Assembly (NCBI RefSeq): GCF_002902945.1
Contig: NZ_CP026103.1
Span: 372,001-436,000, forward strand
Source of the DNA: Paraburkholderia caribensis
GTDB lineage: Bacteria > Pseudomonadota > Gammaproteobacteria > Burkholderiales > Burkholderiaceae
DNA length: 64,000 nt
Reading direction: 5' to 3'
In this document: piece after piece, positions 45,378 to 53,812 of the stretch
Position numbering within the stretch: position 1 is the stretch's first letter
Layout of the letters: each line of letters starts with the position of its first letter
Program-made: the position numbers and the translations under genes
The notes under the pieces: generated by a model
Database searches by the model: none
What the model saw: the letters and a program-made list of their open reading frames with translations, nothing else
Told to the model about the DNA's origin: nothing

Positions 45378-45782
45378 ATGCCGACAGTGCTGCTTGTAGA
45401 CGACGACGTTGAAACGCTGGACGCATGGCAATACGTGTGCGAAGCGCATGGCTATGCGACCTGTGTCGCCGAAGATGGGCGCGCCGCGCTGGACATGCTG
45501 CGCGAGCGCGATGTGGATATCGTCGTCGCGGACTGGCGGATGCCGGTAATGTCGGGCAGCGTGCTGTGCCATCACGTGCGCAACGAGCGGAACCTGGCGG
45601 AGATCGTGTTCATTCTGGTGTCGGGCGAGCCGAGCCCGCCCGCGTTCGTCTATTACGACGGCTTTTTGCGCAAGCCGCTCGACCCGACGGATCTGCTGTC
45701 GGCAATGGACCGGCTGTTGCTCGAACGCGCCGCCGACGGTCGTCGCAAGCGAAACGTTTCCACCGCGCCGAAGAACGGCTAG
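45378..45782 (+). CDS. Single-domain response regulator
   Basis: The 134-residue CheY-like receiver has the acidic triad DDD (8-10), phospho-acceptor Asp52 (IVVADWRMPVMSG), a Ser/Thr switch in LVSGE and Lys in GFLRKPLDP. After residue ~118 only a basic Ser-containing tail remains, with no output domain. No kinase gene is adjacent. It could act in a phosphorelay or by protein interaction. Confidence 0.9.
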   Translation: MPTVLLVDDDVETLDAWQYVCEAHGYATCVAEDGRAALDMLRERDVDIVVADWRMPVMSGSVLCHHVRNERNLAEIVFILVSGEPSPPAFVYYDGFLRKPLDPTDLLSAMDRLLLERAADGRRKRNVSTAPKNG

Positions 45783-45842
45783 CCAGTCCATGCCAATCAC
45801 GTGCAATGCGTGGTTAGCTTGCAATACGCTTATTGTTTGTGA

Positions 45843-45872
45843 ACACATGTCAGTGCTCACGAAAGCATGTGT
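45843..45872. promoter_or_regulatory. Inverted repeat upstream of the porin
   Basis: ACACATG (45843-45849) and CATGTGT (45866-45872) form a seven-base inverted repeat with a 16-base spacer, in a lower-GC region 200 bases before the porin. It may be a regulator site; no factor is assigned. Confidence 0.3.
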
Positions 45873-46072
45873 ATCTGTCTGAAAGCACTCCGGCATAGGA
45901 CGCGTTGCTTTAGCGCCGCGCGACTGTGCGCTTGAGCGCCGGATATTTTTGACACTCCTATGATGAAGACGCTGTCGAGTCTGGCGCGCGCGAGGTTGCC
46001 AAACCATCGTCGGTTCTTTTATGATCGCGCGCCACAAAACGCTTCACCGCTACATCACGGAGCCGAACCAAC

Positions 46073-47233
46073 ATGAAGAAATCTTTACTCGCCCTCGCAA
46101 CACTCGGAGTTTTTACCGCTTCCGCGCATGCGCAAAGCAGCGTGACGCTCTATGGTCTTATCGACACCGGTCTGGTGTACACCAATAACCAGCAGGGCCA
46201 CAGCAACTGGCAGATGGTGAGCAGCTCGACGCAGAATACGGTGTTCGGGCTCAAGGGCTCGGAAGATCTGGGCGGCGGCTTGCATGCCGTATTCAAGCTC
46301 GAACAGGGTTTCCTGCTGAACAACGGCGCGCAGGCATTTTCGGGCAGTGCCTTCGGTTCGCAGGCGTGGGTCGGCCTGCAAAGCGATCCGTACGGTACCT
46401 TGACCTTCGGCCGCCAGTTCGACGCGATGAACGACCTTGTCGGGCCGCTGACAGCCGAGTTCAACACGTGGGGCGGCAGCATGGCCGCGCATCCGTTCGA
46501 GAACGACAACCTCGCTGCGAACTCCGTCGTCATCAACAACTCGGTCAAGTACACCAGCCCGACGTGGAGCGGCGTTACGGTCGAAACGATGTATAGCTTC
46601 AGCAACAAGGCAGGCGACTTCGCGAACAACCGCTCGTATGGCTTCGGCGTGTCGTATGCGATGGGCCCCGTCAATCTCGCCGCCGGTTACCTGCAGTTCA
46701 ACAATGCGGGCAACGGCAGCGGCGCGACCACGTCGTCGGATACGAGCGCGAACTTCATCGCGGAACGGCAGCGCATCTGGTCGGTTGGCGGCAACTACAC
46801 GTTTGGCCCGGCGACGGTTGGTCTCGTGTGGAGCCATTCGCAGATCGACAACGCCGCGGGTGTGTTCTCGTTCGGCACGGGCACCTATCTCGGCGCCAAC
46901 GATTCATCGGCGGGAACGCTGGCCGGTTCGTTGCGACTGGATAACTACGAAGTGAACGCGAAATATGCGCTGACGCCGGCCTTGAGCGTGTCGGGCGCCT
47001 ACACGTATACGCATGGCGCGTACAACGGTTCGTCGCCGGGATGGAACACGGCGATGCTGCAAACCGACTACGCACTCAGCAAGCGCACCGACTTCTACCT
47101 TGAAGGCGTTTATCAGAACGTGCATGGCGCACCGGCGGATTCGGTGCTGTCGCACGCGATGATCAACACGCTGTCGCCGTCGTCGACGGATTCGCAGGTT
47201 GCCGTGACGGTTGGCCTGCGTCACGCGTTCTGA
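46073..47233 (+). CDS. Outer membrane porin (Gram-negative porin, Burkholderia type)
   Basis: The 386-residue protein has a Sec signal (MKKSLLALATLGVFTASAHA, cleavage before QSSVTLYG). The mature start SSVTLYGLIDTGLVYTNN, the constriction-loop region and repeated beta strands ending in aromatic residues, with the C-terminal GLRHAF (terminal Phe), are typical of trimeric 16-strand general porins in betaproteobacteria. Internal motifs include FGLKGSEDLGGGLHAVFKLE and FGRQFDAMNDLVG. It permits diffusion of small hydrophilic solutes. The ~290-base upstream gap probably carries elaborate regulation. Confidence 0.95.
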   Translation: MKKSLLALATLGVFTASAHAQSSVTLYGLIDTGLVYTNNQQGHSNWQMVSSSTQNTVFGLKGSEDLGGGLHAVFKLEQGFLLNNGAQAFSGSAFGSQAWVGLQSDPYGTLTFGRQFDAMNDLVGPLTAEFNTWGGSMAAHPFENDNLAANSVVINNSVKYTSPTWSGVTVETMYSFSNKAGDFANNRSYGFGVSYAMGPVNLAAGYLQFNNAGNGSGATTSSDTSANFIAERQRIWSVGGNYTFGPATVGLVWSHSQIDNAAGVFSFGTGTYLGANDSSAGTLAGSLRLDNYEVNAKYALTPALSVSGAYTYTHGAYNGSSPGWNTAMLQTDYALSKRTDFYLEGVYQNVHGAPADSVLSHAMINTLSPSSTDSQVAVTVGLRHAF

Positions 47234-47528
47234 TCCGTGTGACGTAGCGAACGGGCGTCAGAACAGATGCCGCAAGCCAACGCGCACGGCAAGCTGCGAA
47301 TTGGCGCCCGTTCTCGAATCGTTCGGACTGGCCCATCAGTGCGTGCCCTGCATCTTCCAAAGCAGCGGCAATTAAACAAAACGTATCTGCGGCGCAGGCG
47401 CTATCACGGGCTTTCTCGAAGACGCAGCGGCTCGAGCCGTTGCCCGATTCTTCATATCAAGCGTGTCCCGTCTACCATCCTGGTAGCGTATCCATGGCAA
47501 ACTTCGGCTTTGTCATCTCCGCTCTGTC

Positions 47529-48458
47529 ATGTCTCGCCCTCTTTCATTCGATGAGAAGGGCGAGGCCACGCACCTTATGGACGCCGACGCCTACGCCTTC
47601 GACCAGCTTCGCCCGCGCCTGCAGAAAATCGCCTACCGGATGCTCAGCTCCGTCGCCGAAGCCGAAGACATCGTGCAGGACGTCTGGTTGCGCTGGCACG
47701 CAGCCGACCACGCGAGCATCGACAACGCCGAAGCGTGGCTCGTTTCCGTCACGACGCGCATGTCCATCGACCGTCTGCGTGCAGCGAAAATCCAGCGCGA
47801 GCACTACACGGGCATCTGGCTGCCCGAGCCTGAGATCAGCGACTCGCCCGCGACGCCCGAGGAGATGACCGAGCGCGCCGACGACGTGTCCGTCGCGTTC
47901 CTGATGCTGCTCGAACGGCTCACGCCCGAAGCGCGCGCCGCCTTCCTGCTGCGCGAAGTCTTCGACGCGGACTATGACGAGGTCGCCGATGCGATCGGCA
48001 AGACGGAATCCGCATGCCGTCAGCTGGTGAGCCGCGCGAAGGCGCAACTGCGCGACGAGCGTCCGCGTTATGCGGTGCCGCGCGAGAAGCATCGCCAGTT
48101 GTTGCAGGGCTTTGCGCAGGCGCTCGCGAGCGCGGACTTCCACGCCATCAACGCGTTCCTCGCCGAGGACGCCACGCTGATCGGCGACGGCGGCGGCAAG
48201 GTGAAGAGCTTCCCGAAGCCGATGATGGGCGGCCGGCGTATTGCGCAGCTGTTCTATGCGGCATTGCGGCGTTTTCCGGGCGGGGTTCACGTCAAGCTCG
48301 TGACGCTCAACGGGCAGGGCGCGCTGTTGCGGTATATCGAAGGCAAGCTCGAATCGGCGATGTCGTTCGAAACGGACGGCGAGCGTATCGTCAGCATTCA
48401 CGTTCAACGCAATCCCGACAAGCTGGCGCGCATCGCCGCCGCCTACGGCGAACCCTGA
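47529..48458 (+). CDS. ECF sigma factor, SigJ type with C-terminal SnoaL-like domain
   Basis: The 309-residue protein has sigma region 2 (LRPRLQKIAYRMLSSVAEAE, DIVQDVWLRW), a linker and region 4 (LLLERLTPEARAAFLLREVF, YDEVADAIGKTESACRQLVS). Residues ~190-309 form a SnoaL/NTF2-like domain. This is the SigJ (ECF41-like) architecture, in which the C-terminal domain tunes activity instead of a separate anti-sigma factor. ECF41 sigma factors often sit beside a carboxymuconolactone decarboxylase-like or oxidoreductase gene, as here. The signal is unknown. Confidence 0.93.
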   Translation: MSRPLSFDEKGEATHLMDADAYAFDQLRPRLQKIAYRMLSSVAEAEDIVQDVWLRWHAADHASIDNAEAWLVSVTTRMSIDRLRAAKIQREHYTGIWLPEPEISDSPATPEEMTERADDVSVAFLMLLERLTPEARAAFLLREVFDADYDEVADAIGKTESACRQLVSRAKAQLRDERPRYAVPREKHRQLLQGFAQALASADFHAINAFLAEDATLIGDGGGKVKSFPKPMMGGRRIAQLFYAALRRFPGGVHVKLVTLNGQGALLRYIEGKLESAMSFETDGERIVSIHVQRNPDKLARIAAAYGEP

Positions 48459-48486
48459 GTGCGACGACGATCGCGGCGCCCGTGAT

Positions 48487-48514
48487 CGGCTGACAGCGGC
48501 TGACAGCGGCTGAC
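48487..48514. repeat. Short tandem repeat of TGACAGCGGC
   Basis: The decamer TGACAGCGGC is repeated twice in full, with partial copies at each end, directly after the sigma-factor gene. It may reflect slippage; no function is assigned. Confidence 0.6.
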
Positions 48515-48666
48515 CGCGGGATTGGTGCCGGATGGGCAACACGGTGAGCCCGTCCGCAGGTCTACCGCGGCGCGCGTCACGAACCTACCATGGCTTCGTG
48601 CGGTTCACTACCGCGAACGGCATCCGTCCCGCACGGATGCTTCCGTCATCGTCGCCAGGAGAAGTC

Positions 48667-49146
48667 ATGACTCAGCGTATCAACTACTTCCATCAATCGC
48701 CCGAGCTAGCGAAGAAGTTCATCGAGCTCAGCAATCTTCTGAAGGATTGCGCCATTGAAGAACCGATCCGCGATCTCGTCAATATCCGCGCTTCGCAGAT
48801 CAACGGTTGCGGTTTTTGCCTCGACATGCACGTGAAGGAAGCGACGATTCACGGCGAGCGCGCGCTGCGTCTCCATCATGTGGCTATCTGGCGCGAGTCG
48901 ACGCTGTTCTCGCCGCGCGAACGCGCCGCGCTCGCGTGGACGGAAGTGCTGACCACATTGCCCGAGCACGGCGTGCCCGACGATATCTACGAGCGTGTGC
49001 GCGGCCAGTTTTCGGAAAAGGAACTGTCGGACCTGACATTCGAAGTCATGGCCATCAACGCCTGGAACCGTGCGAACGTGGCGTTCAAGTTCGTGCCGGG
49101 ATCGTCCGACAAGGCATTCGGCCTGGACAAGGCGAACCTCGCCTGA
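48667..49146 (+). CDS. AhpD-like carboxymuconolactone decarboxylase family protein
   Basis: The 159-residue start MTQRINYFHQSPELAK has AGGAGA upstream; the ORF begins 45 codons earlier without homology. The AhpD signature is intact: Cys48-Gly-Phe-Cys51 with His55 in INGCGFCLDMHVKEA. This CxxC-x3-H arrangement is used for peroxidase or alkylhydroperoxidase relay chemistry. ECF41 sigma factors commonly control such a gene, which fits the preceding SigJ-like gene. A true decarboxylase role is unlikely. Confidence 0.93.
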   Translation: MTQRINYFHQSPELAKKFIELSNLLKDCAIEEPIRDLVNIRASQINGCGFCLDMHVKEATIHGERALRLHHVAIWRESTLFSPRERAALAWTEVLTTLPEHGVPDDIYERVRGQFSEKELSDLTFEVMAINAWNRANVAFKFVPGSSDKAFGLDKANLA

Positions 49147-49203
49147 GCCGGGGCGCCGTTCCCGTTCAACCTCGGCCTGTGCGGGCCGCCATGTGAGGAG
49201 CGC

Positions 49204-49614
49204 ATGATGTTTTGCTCGAAGAGAATTGTCGCGGCCCTGCTCGTCATGGCGGGCACGTTGACGAACCAGGCCCGCGCCGAGCCGCCCGCGGCCATCGTGA
49301 CACCCGTCATGACCAGGCCGCTCGACGACTATCCCGGCAAGGAAGCGTTGATGATCCTGGTCGAATATCCGCCCGGCGCCGTGGACCCGGTGCATCGGCA
49401 TCATGCGCACGGGTTCATCTACGTGCTCGAAGGGTCGATCGTGATGCAGGTCAGAGGCGGCAAGGAAGTCACGCTGACGCCGGGCCAGTCCTTCTATGAA
49501 GGCCCGAACGATGTTCACACGGTGGGCCACAACGCGAGCCAGACGAAGCCCGCGAAGTTTCTTGTGCTGCTGCTGAAGGACAAGGGCGCGCCCATTCTGG
49601 TGCCGGAGAAATAG
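49204..49614 (+). CDS. Exported cupin-domain protein
   Basis: The 136-residue protein carries a Sec signal (IVAALLVMAGTLTNQARA, cleavage near ARA-EP). The cupin core has motif 1 (DPVHRHHAHGFIYVLEGSI) with three His and a Glu-like position, and motif 2 (FYEGPNDVHTVGHNAS). It binds one metal ion, and similar small periplasmic cupins accompany SigJ/AhpD genes. The function may be peroxide or quinone-related; no substrate is known. It lies 58 bases after the AhpD-like gene. Confidence 0.88.
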   Translation: MMFCSKRIVAALLVMAGTLTNQARAEPPAAIVTPVMTRPLDDYPGKEALMILVEYPPGAVDPVHRHHAHGFIYVLEGSIVMQVRGGKEVTLTPGQSFYEGPNDVHTVGHNASQTKPAKFLVLLLKDKGAPILVPEK

Positions 49615-49623
49615 GACGCGCGA

Positions 49624-49643
49624 GCGGCCTTGCGCAAGGCCGC
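49624..49643. repeat. Perfect hairpin between cupin and LysR genes
   Basis: GCGGCCTT-GCGC-AAGGCCGC forms an eight-pair stem ten bases after the cupin stop. On the plus side it is followed by an A-rich, not T-rich, run, so it is not a canonical terminator for the cupin transcript. Confidence 0.5.
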
Positions 49644-49699
49644 AAAAGAAAATTCGCGGGCCACGTCACAAACGCAAGCGCTGAAACGTCTAGTCGGAT

Positions 49700-50725
49700 A
49701 TGGACTTCACTCTTCGCGCTTCCATGTCAGACTACGCACCGCGCCGCTCCGTGACGGGCGCCGACGATCCGATTGCCAGCACGTTTGCAACGAGTTTCGC
49801 CGGTGTTGTTTCCTTTCTTGCCGTTGCCAACGAAGGCAGTTTCGCCAAGGCGGGCGATCGCCTCGGCATTGGCCGCTCGTCCGTCAGCAGGAACGTGCAG
49901 AAGCTGGAGGCCCAGCTGGATACGCGCCTCTTTCTGCGCACCACCCGCTGCACGTCGCTGACGCGCGAAGGCGAACTCTTCTTCGAGAACTGCCAGGCGG
50001 GTGTCGAGCGTATCGTCCAGGCGCTCGAAGAGATGCGCGAGCTGCGCAGCGGGCCGCCGCGAGGGCGGCTGCGCATCTACTCGACACCGGGCTTCGGGCG
50101 CAGGATCGTCGCGCCGTTGCTGCGCGGCTTTCATGCGCAGTACCCGGATATCTCGCTGGAACTGCTGCTCAACGACCGTCCCGCCGACTTCACGGCCGAT
50201 CGCATCGACGTGTCGTTTCGCGACGGACGCATGGAAGACAGCGAGATCGTCGCGCGTCAATTGATACCCATGCAGATGATCGTCTGCGCGTCGCCCGCGT
50301 ATGCGGCCGCGCACGGCTTGCCGCGCCATGTCGACGAACTGGCCGATCATCGCTGCATCAACCTGCGTACGGCGACGGGGCGCGTGAGGGAGTGGGAATT
50401 CAAGGTCGACGGCCTGCCGGTGCGCCGCCAGTTGCATGCGCCGCATACCTTCAACGACCCGGATCTGATTCTCCAGGCGGTGCTGGACGGACTAGGCATC
50501 GCGCAACTGCCTGGTTATCAGGTGTGCGATCTGCTCGGCGAAGGGCGTCTCGTCACCTGCCTCACCCAGTATGCCCCCGACGACAGCCGTCATTACATCT
50601 GCTATCTGAGCCGCAAGCATCTTCCGGCGCGCATCCGCGTGTTCGTCGACTACATGACGGAGCACACGCGCGCGCTCGACCTGCATTGCCTGACCACGAT
50701 GGATGCGATGGCAACGGTCGACTGA
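49700..50725 (+). CDS. LysR family transcriptional regulator next to the SigJ/AhpD/cupin genes
   Basis: The 341-residue frame has a 25-residue extension before the HTH (VVSFLAVANEGSFAKAGDRL, GIGRSSVSRNVQKLEAQLD); the second Met (MSDYAPRR, 49724) is another candidate start. The effector domain (~110-310) includes CINLRTATGRVREWEF and is of the aromatic-compound CrgA/DmlR-like group. It is in the same direction as the upstream cupin. The target is probably this cluster, by proximity. Confidence 0.91.
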   Translation: MDFTLRASMSDYAPRRSVTGADDPIASTFATSFAGVVSFLAVANEGSFAKAGDRLGIGRSSVSRNVQKLEAQLDTRLFLRTTRCTSLTREGELFFENCQAGVERIVQALEEMRELRSGPPRGRLRIYSTPGFGRRIVAPLLRGFHAQYPDISLELLLNDRPADFTADRIDVSFRDGRMEDSEIVARQLIPMQMIVCASPAYAAAHGLPRHVDELADHRCINLRTATGRVREWEFKVDGLPVRRQLHAPHTFNDPDLILQAVLDGLGIAQLPGYQVCDLLGEGRLVTCLTQYAPDDSRHYICYLSRKHLPARIRVFVDYMTEHTRALDLHCLTTMDAMATVD

Positions 50726-50797
50726 GCGCGGCGGGGGTTCGAATCCGCGTCCTCGCACGTTGAACTCGACGCGTGGCGCTCGCAATCGCAAGCTGCC

Positions 50798-51904
50798 TCA
50801 CCGCGACGGCATTTCACGCTCGCCGGGACATGACGACGGCACTCGCCCGTCGAACAGCACGGCCATGCCGCACTCGGATGTCAGCATGCGTCGCGCGTCG
50901 TGTCCCGCGCCGGGCACTTCGACCACGCGCTGATTCAGGCCGACGGGATACCGCCGTTGCAGATAGTCGAAGTACGCAAGCCCACGCGCGAGCCTGAACG
51001 GACCTTGCGCCATCGCCGCGCAGGAGCGGTCGATAAAATGCGTGCGCGGGTTCACGTCTTCCATTCCGAGCAGATACACGACATCGCGCTTCGCGTAGCG
51101 CGCCTCGATTTGCGCCGCGTCCTGCGAGGCGACATAAGCCGGCGGGTCGGCCATGCCGTACTTCCATTCGACCGCGCGCGGACAGGCCTGTGTATCGACG
51201 TGCTGGAAAACACCGCGCGAGACGGGACGTTCATCGTCGAAGTACAGATAGCTCGACGGATTCGCGACGACGTACCGCACGTGGATGCCGTCGCGCGCCA
51301 GCGCTTCACCGGCGCGTCCCGCCACGGCATAACGCTGCACGACCTGCGCACCCGCCGAATGCCCGATCACCGTCACCGAAGATAACGCGGGATAGCGCTG
51401 CCTGTCGTCGAAATGTTCGAGCAGCGCATCGAGCGCGGCGAAGGAACTCACCGGCGCGGGGCGGCGCGCGGGCGCGCCTTCCTTCCATCCGGCTTCGGAC
51501 CACGCGAGCGTGCTTTCAGGCATCGGGAACGCGCGCAGATCGCGCGTCGTCAGAAACTGCGGCGCGACAATCATGGTTCGTGTTGCATCCGGCCCGGCAG
51601 CGGCGAGCACTTGCTGCCCGGTGGCGAAGTACTGGTCCGCGTTGCGCAACGTGCCGTGAACGATGATGAATACGCGCGTGACGCCGGGTTGTGCGGCGTC
51701 GATGTTGCGATCGGCGTAGAGTGGCAACGTGCCGTCGCCTTCGGGCGTAACGACACGCATGGCCTGATCGGCGACATGCGCGACGGGCCCGTTCTGTCGC
51801 GACGATGCGGTGTCTGCGGCGGCGTGCGCGCGGTTTGCCGCCGCCAATGCCAAGGCGATCCATGCCGCGGCGAGCCACGGGCGCCGTGCCGGTTCTGAAA
51901 ACAT
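50798..51904 (-). CDS. Exported alpha/beta hydrolase
   Basis: The 368-residue start MFSEPARRPWLAAAWI gives a Sec signal ending near AHA-AA; a start 20 codons earlier is not supported. The serine hydrolase motif VIGHSAGAQVVQRY (nucleophile Ser in GHSAG) and FIIVHGTLRNADQYF (oxyanion-side HG) are visible. The late His in VEVPGAGHDARRML completes the triad. It should act in the periplasm as an esterase or lipase-like enzyme. Its relation to the neighbouring genes is unclear. Confidence 0.85.
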   Translation of the reverse strand: MFSEPARRPWLAAAWIALALAAANRAHAAADTASSRQNGPVAHVADQAMRVVTPEGDGTLPLYADRNIDAAQPGVTRVFIIVHGTLRNADQYFATGQQVLAAAGPDATRTMIVAPQFLTTRDLRAFPMPESTLAWSEAGWKEGAPARRPAPVSSFAALDALLEHFDDRQRYPALSSVTVIGHSAGAQVVQRYAVAGRAGEALARDGIHVRYVVANPSSYLYFDDERPVSRGVFQHVDTQACPRAVEWKYGMADPPAYVASQDAAQIEARYAKRDVVYLLGMEDVNPRTHFIDRSCAAMAQGPFRLARGLAYFDYLQRRYPVGLNQRVVEVPGAGHDARRMLTSECGMAVLFDGRVPSSCPGEREMPSR

Positions 51905-52087
51905 ATCGAATGTCTCGTGAGGTACGTGCGTATTTAACGCGCGACGCGGCGTTATCCGTCGCATGAATCTGGCGCGTCGCGGAACGCAAATTGCTCAGTT
52001 GCAATGCCGGAATTTCGCCGACATGCGACTTTCGACACCTGCAAGGCCGACAATCTATGCGGTCGCCCGACCGCCTGGGAGACGTCC

Positions 52088-53791
52088 ATGAACCGCTGGC
52101 AGCGTTCGTTCTCCAATCTGCGCAGTTCCCGGCATATCGCGATTTTGGGCCTCGTCACGGCGATTTGCATATCGTGCAGCGGGGGCGGCTCGTCGAACAA
52201 CGCGAGCACGAACGGCGGGAGCGGCGGCTCGGGCAGTCCGGGCGGTTCGGGGGGCTCGGGCAGTTCGGGCGGCACGGCGGCGGCAGTCACCGACGTGCTC
52301 ACCTACCACAACGATGTGGCCCGCACAGGGCAATACCTCGCGGAAACCACGCTCACGCCCGCGAACGTCAACGCGGCGAGCTTCGGCAAGGTGGGTTTTT
52401 TGTCCGTCGACGGCAAAGTGGACGCGCAACCGCTGTACGTCGGCAACGTGCAGGTGAACGGCGCGGCGCACAACGTCGTGTACGTCGCGACCGAGCACGC
52501 GAGCGTGTACGCATTCGACGCCGACAGCAACGCCCAGCTCTGGCAGCGCTCGCTGCTCGGCGCGGGCGAAACGACCAGCGATCCGCGCAACTGCGCGCAG
52601 ATTTCCCCTGAGATCGGCATTACGGCGACGCCCGTCATCGATCGCGGCCGCGGGACGAACGGCGTGATGTATGCGGTGGCGATGAGCAAGGACGGCGCCG
52701 GCACGATTCATCAGCGCCTGCACGCCATCGATCTCGCCACAGGCGCCGAAGCGCTCGGCGGACCCACGGACATAACGGGCCGCTATCCGGGCAGCGGCGC
52801 GAACAGCAGCAACGGCGTGACCGTATTCGATCCACAGCAATACGCGGAGCGGCAGGCGCTGACGCTGGTCAACGGCAACGTCTATCTGGCGTGGACCTCG
52901 CACTGCGACCAGGGGGTCTACGGCGGCTGGGTGATGGCCTACAACGCCGATACGCTCGCGCAGACGGGCGCGCTGAACCTGACGCCGAACGGCAGCGGCG
53001 GCGCGGTATGGATGGGTGGCGGCGGCATGGCGTCGGACGGCACGTCGCTCTATCTGCTCGATGCCAACGGCACGTTCGACACCACGTTGAACGCGCAAGG
53101 TTTTCCATCGAATGGCAATTTCGGCAATGCGTTCATCAAACTCCAAGCCGCGCCGAACCTCAGTGTGGCGGACTATTTCGCCACTTTCGATACCGTGTCG
53201 CAATCCGCGCGCGACGCCGACCTCGGTTCCGGCGGCGCGATGGTGTTACCCGATCTCGTCGATGCGAGCGGCGTCACCCGGCGTCTTGCGCTCGGCTCGG
53301 GCAAGGACTCGAAGATTTATGTCGTCGATCGCGACAACCTGGGCAAATTCAACGGCTCCAGCAATGCGATCTGGCAGGAGATCGACGGCCAACTGATAGG
53401 CGGCGTGTTCACGACGGCGGCGTTTTACGGCAACGTCGTGTACTACGGCGCGGTCGGCGATAACCTGAAGGCGTTCCCGGTCAGCGGCGCGCGTCTCGCC
53501 GCCACGCCCGCATCGCAAAGCGGCTTCAAGTTCCCGTATCCGGGCACGACGCCGAGCATCTCGGCGAACGGCGCGCAGAACGCGATCGTGTGGGCGGCGG
53601 AAAACGGCGCGGTGGCGGCGCTGCATGCGTTCAATGCCGCGAATCTCGCGCAGGAGCTGTACAACAGCAATCAGTCCGGCTCGCGCGATACGTTCGGCGC
53701 GGGCAACAAGTACATCACGCCGATGGTCGCGCATGGACGCGTGTATGTCGGCACGACGAATGGCGTCGCGGTGTTCGGATTGTTGAAATAG
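52088..53791 (+). CDS. Exported PQQ-propeller-like protein with Gly/Ser-rich linker
   Basis: The 567-residue start MNRWQRSFSNLRSSRH is preferred because it gives a compact signal region (IAILGLVTAICISC); an ORF start 28 codons earlier lacks one. The Cys there resembles a lipoprotein site, but its lipobox is imperfect. A low-complexity Gly/Ser tract (residues ~35-65) follows. The rest repeats propeller blades with AW/DGW-like strands (VVYVATEHASVYAFDADSN, RVYVGTTNGVAVFG). It resembles quinoprotein/PQQ-repeat proteins. Catalytic quinone-binding residues are not evident, so the role may be structural or binding. Confidence 0.8.
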   Translation: MNRWQRSFSNLRSSRHIAILGLVTAICISCSGGGSSNNASTNGGSGGSGSPGGSGGSGSSGGTAAAVTDVLTYHNDVARTGQYLAETTLTPANVNAASFGKVGFLSVDGKVDAQPLYVGNVQVNGAAHNVVYVATEHASVYAFDADSNAQLWQRSLLGAGETTSDPRNCAQISPEIGITATPVIDRGRGTNGVMYAVAMSKDGAGTIHQRLHAIDLATGAEALGGPTDITGRYPGSGANSSNGVTVFDPQQYAERQALTLVNGNVYLAWTSHCDQGVYGGWVMAYNADTLAQTGALNLTPNGSGGAVWMGGGGMASDGTSLYLLDANGTFDTTLNAQGFPSNGNFGNAFIKLQAAPNLSVADYFATFDTVSQSARDADLGSGGAMVLPDLVDASGVTRRLALGSGKDSKIYVVDRDNLGKFNGSSNAIWQEIDGQLIGGVFTTAAFYGNVVYYGAVGDNLKAFPVSGARLAATPASQSGFKFPYPGTTPSISANGAQNAIVWAAENGAVAALHAFNAANLAQELYNSNQSGSRDTFGAGNKYITPMVAHGRVYVGTTNGVAVFGLLK

Positions 53792-53812
53792 CCCGGCCGC
53801 GCGGCGCGCCCG

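Noticed and set aside
50733..50760. A tRNA T-arm-like sequence (GGGGGTTCGAATCCGCG) after a LysR gene
   Set aside because: No cloverleaf can be built because the upstream sequence is coding; at most it is a chance match or an old attachment-site relic, and no integrase is nearby.
52190..52285. GC-rich direct repeats
   Set aside because: They encode the Gly/Ser linker of the propeller-like protein and are explained by the repetitive amino acid sequence.
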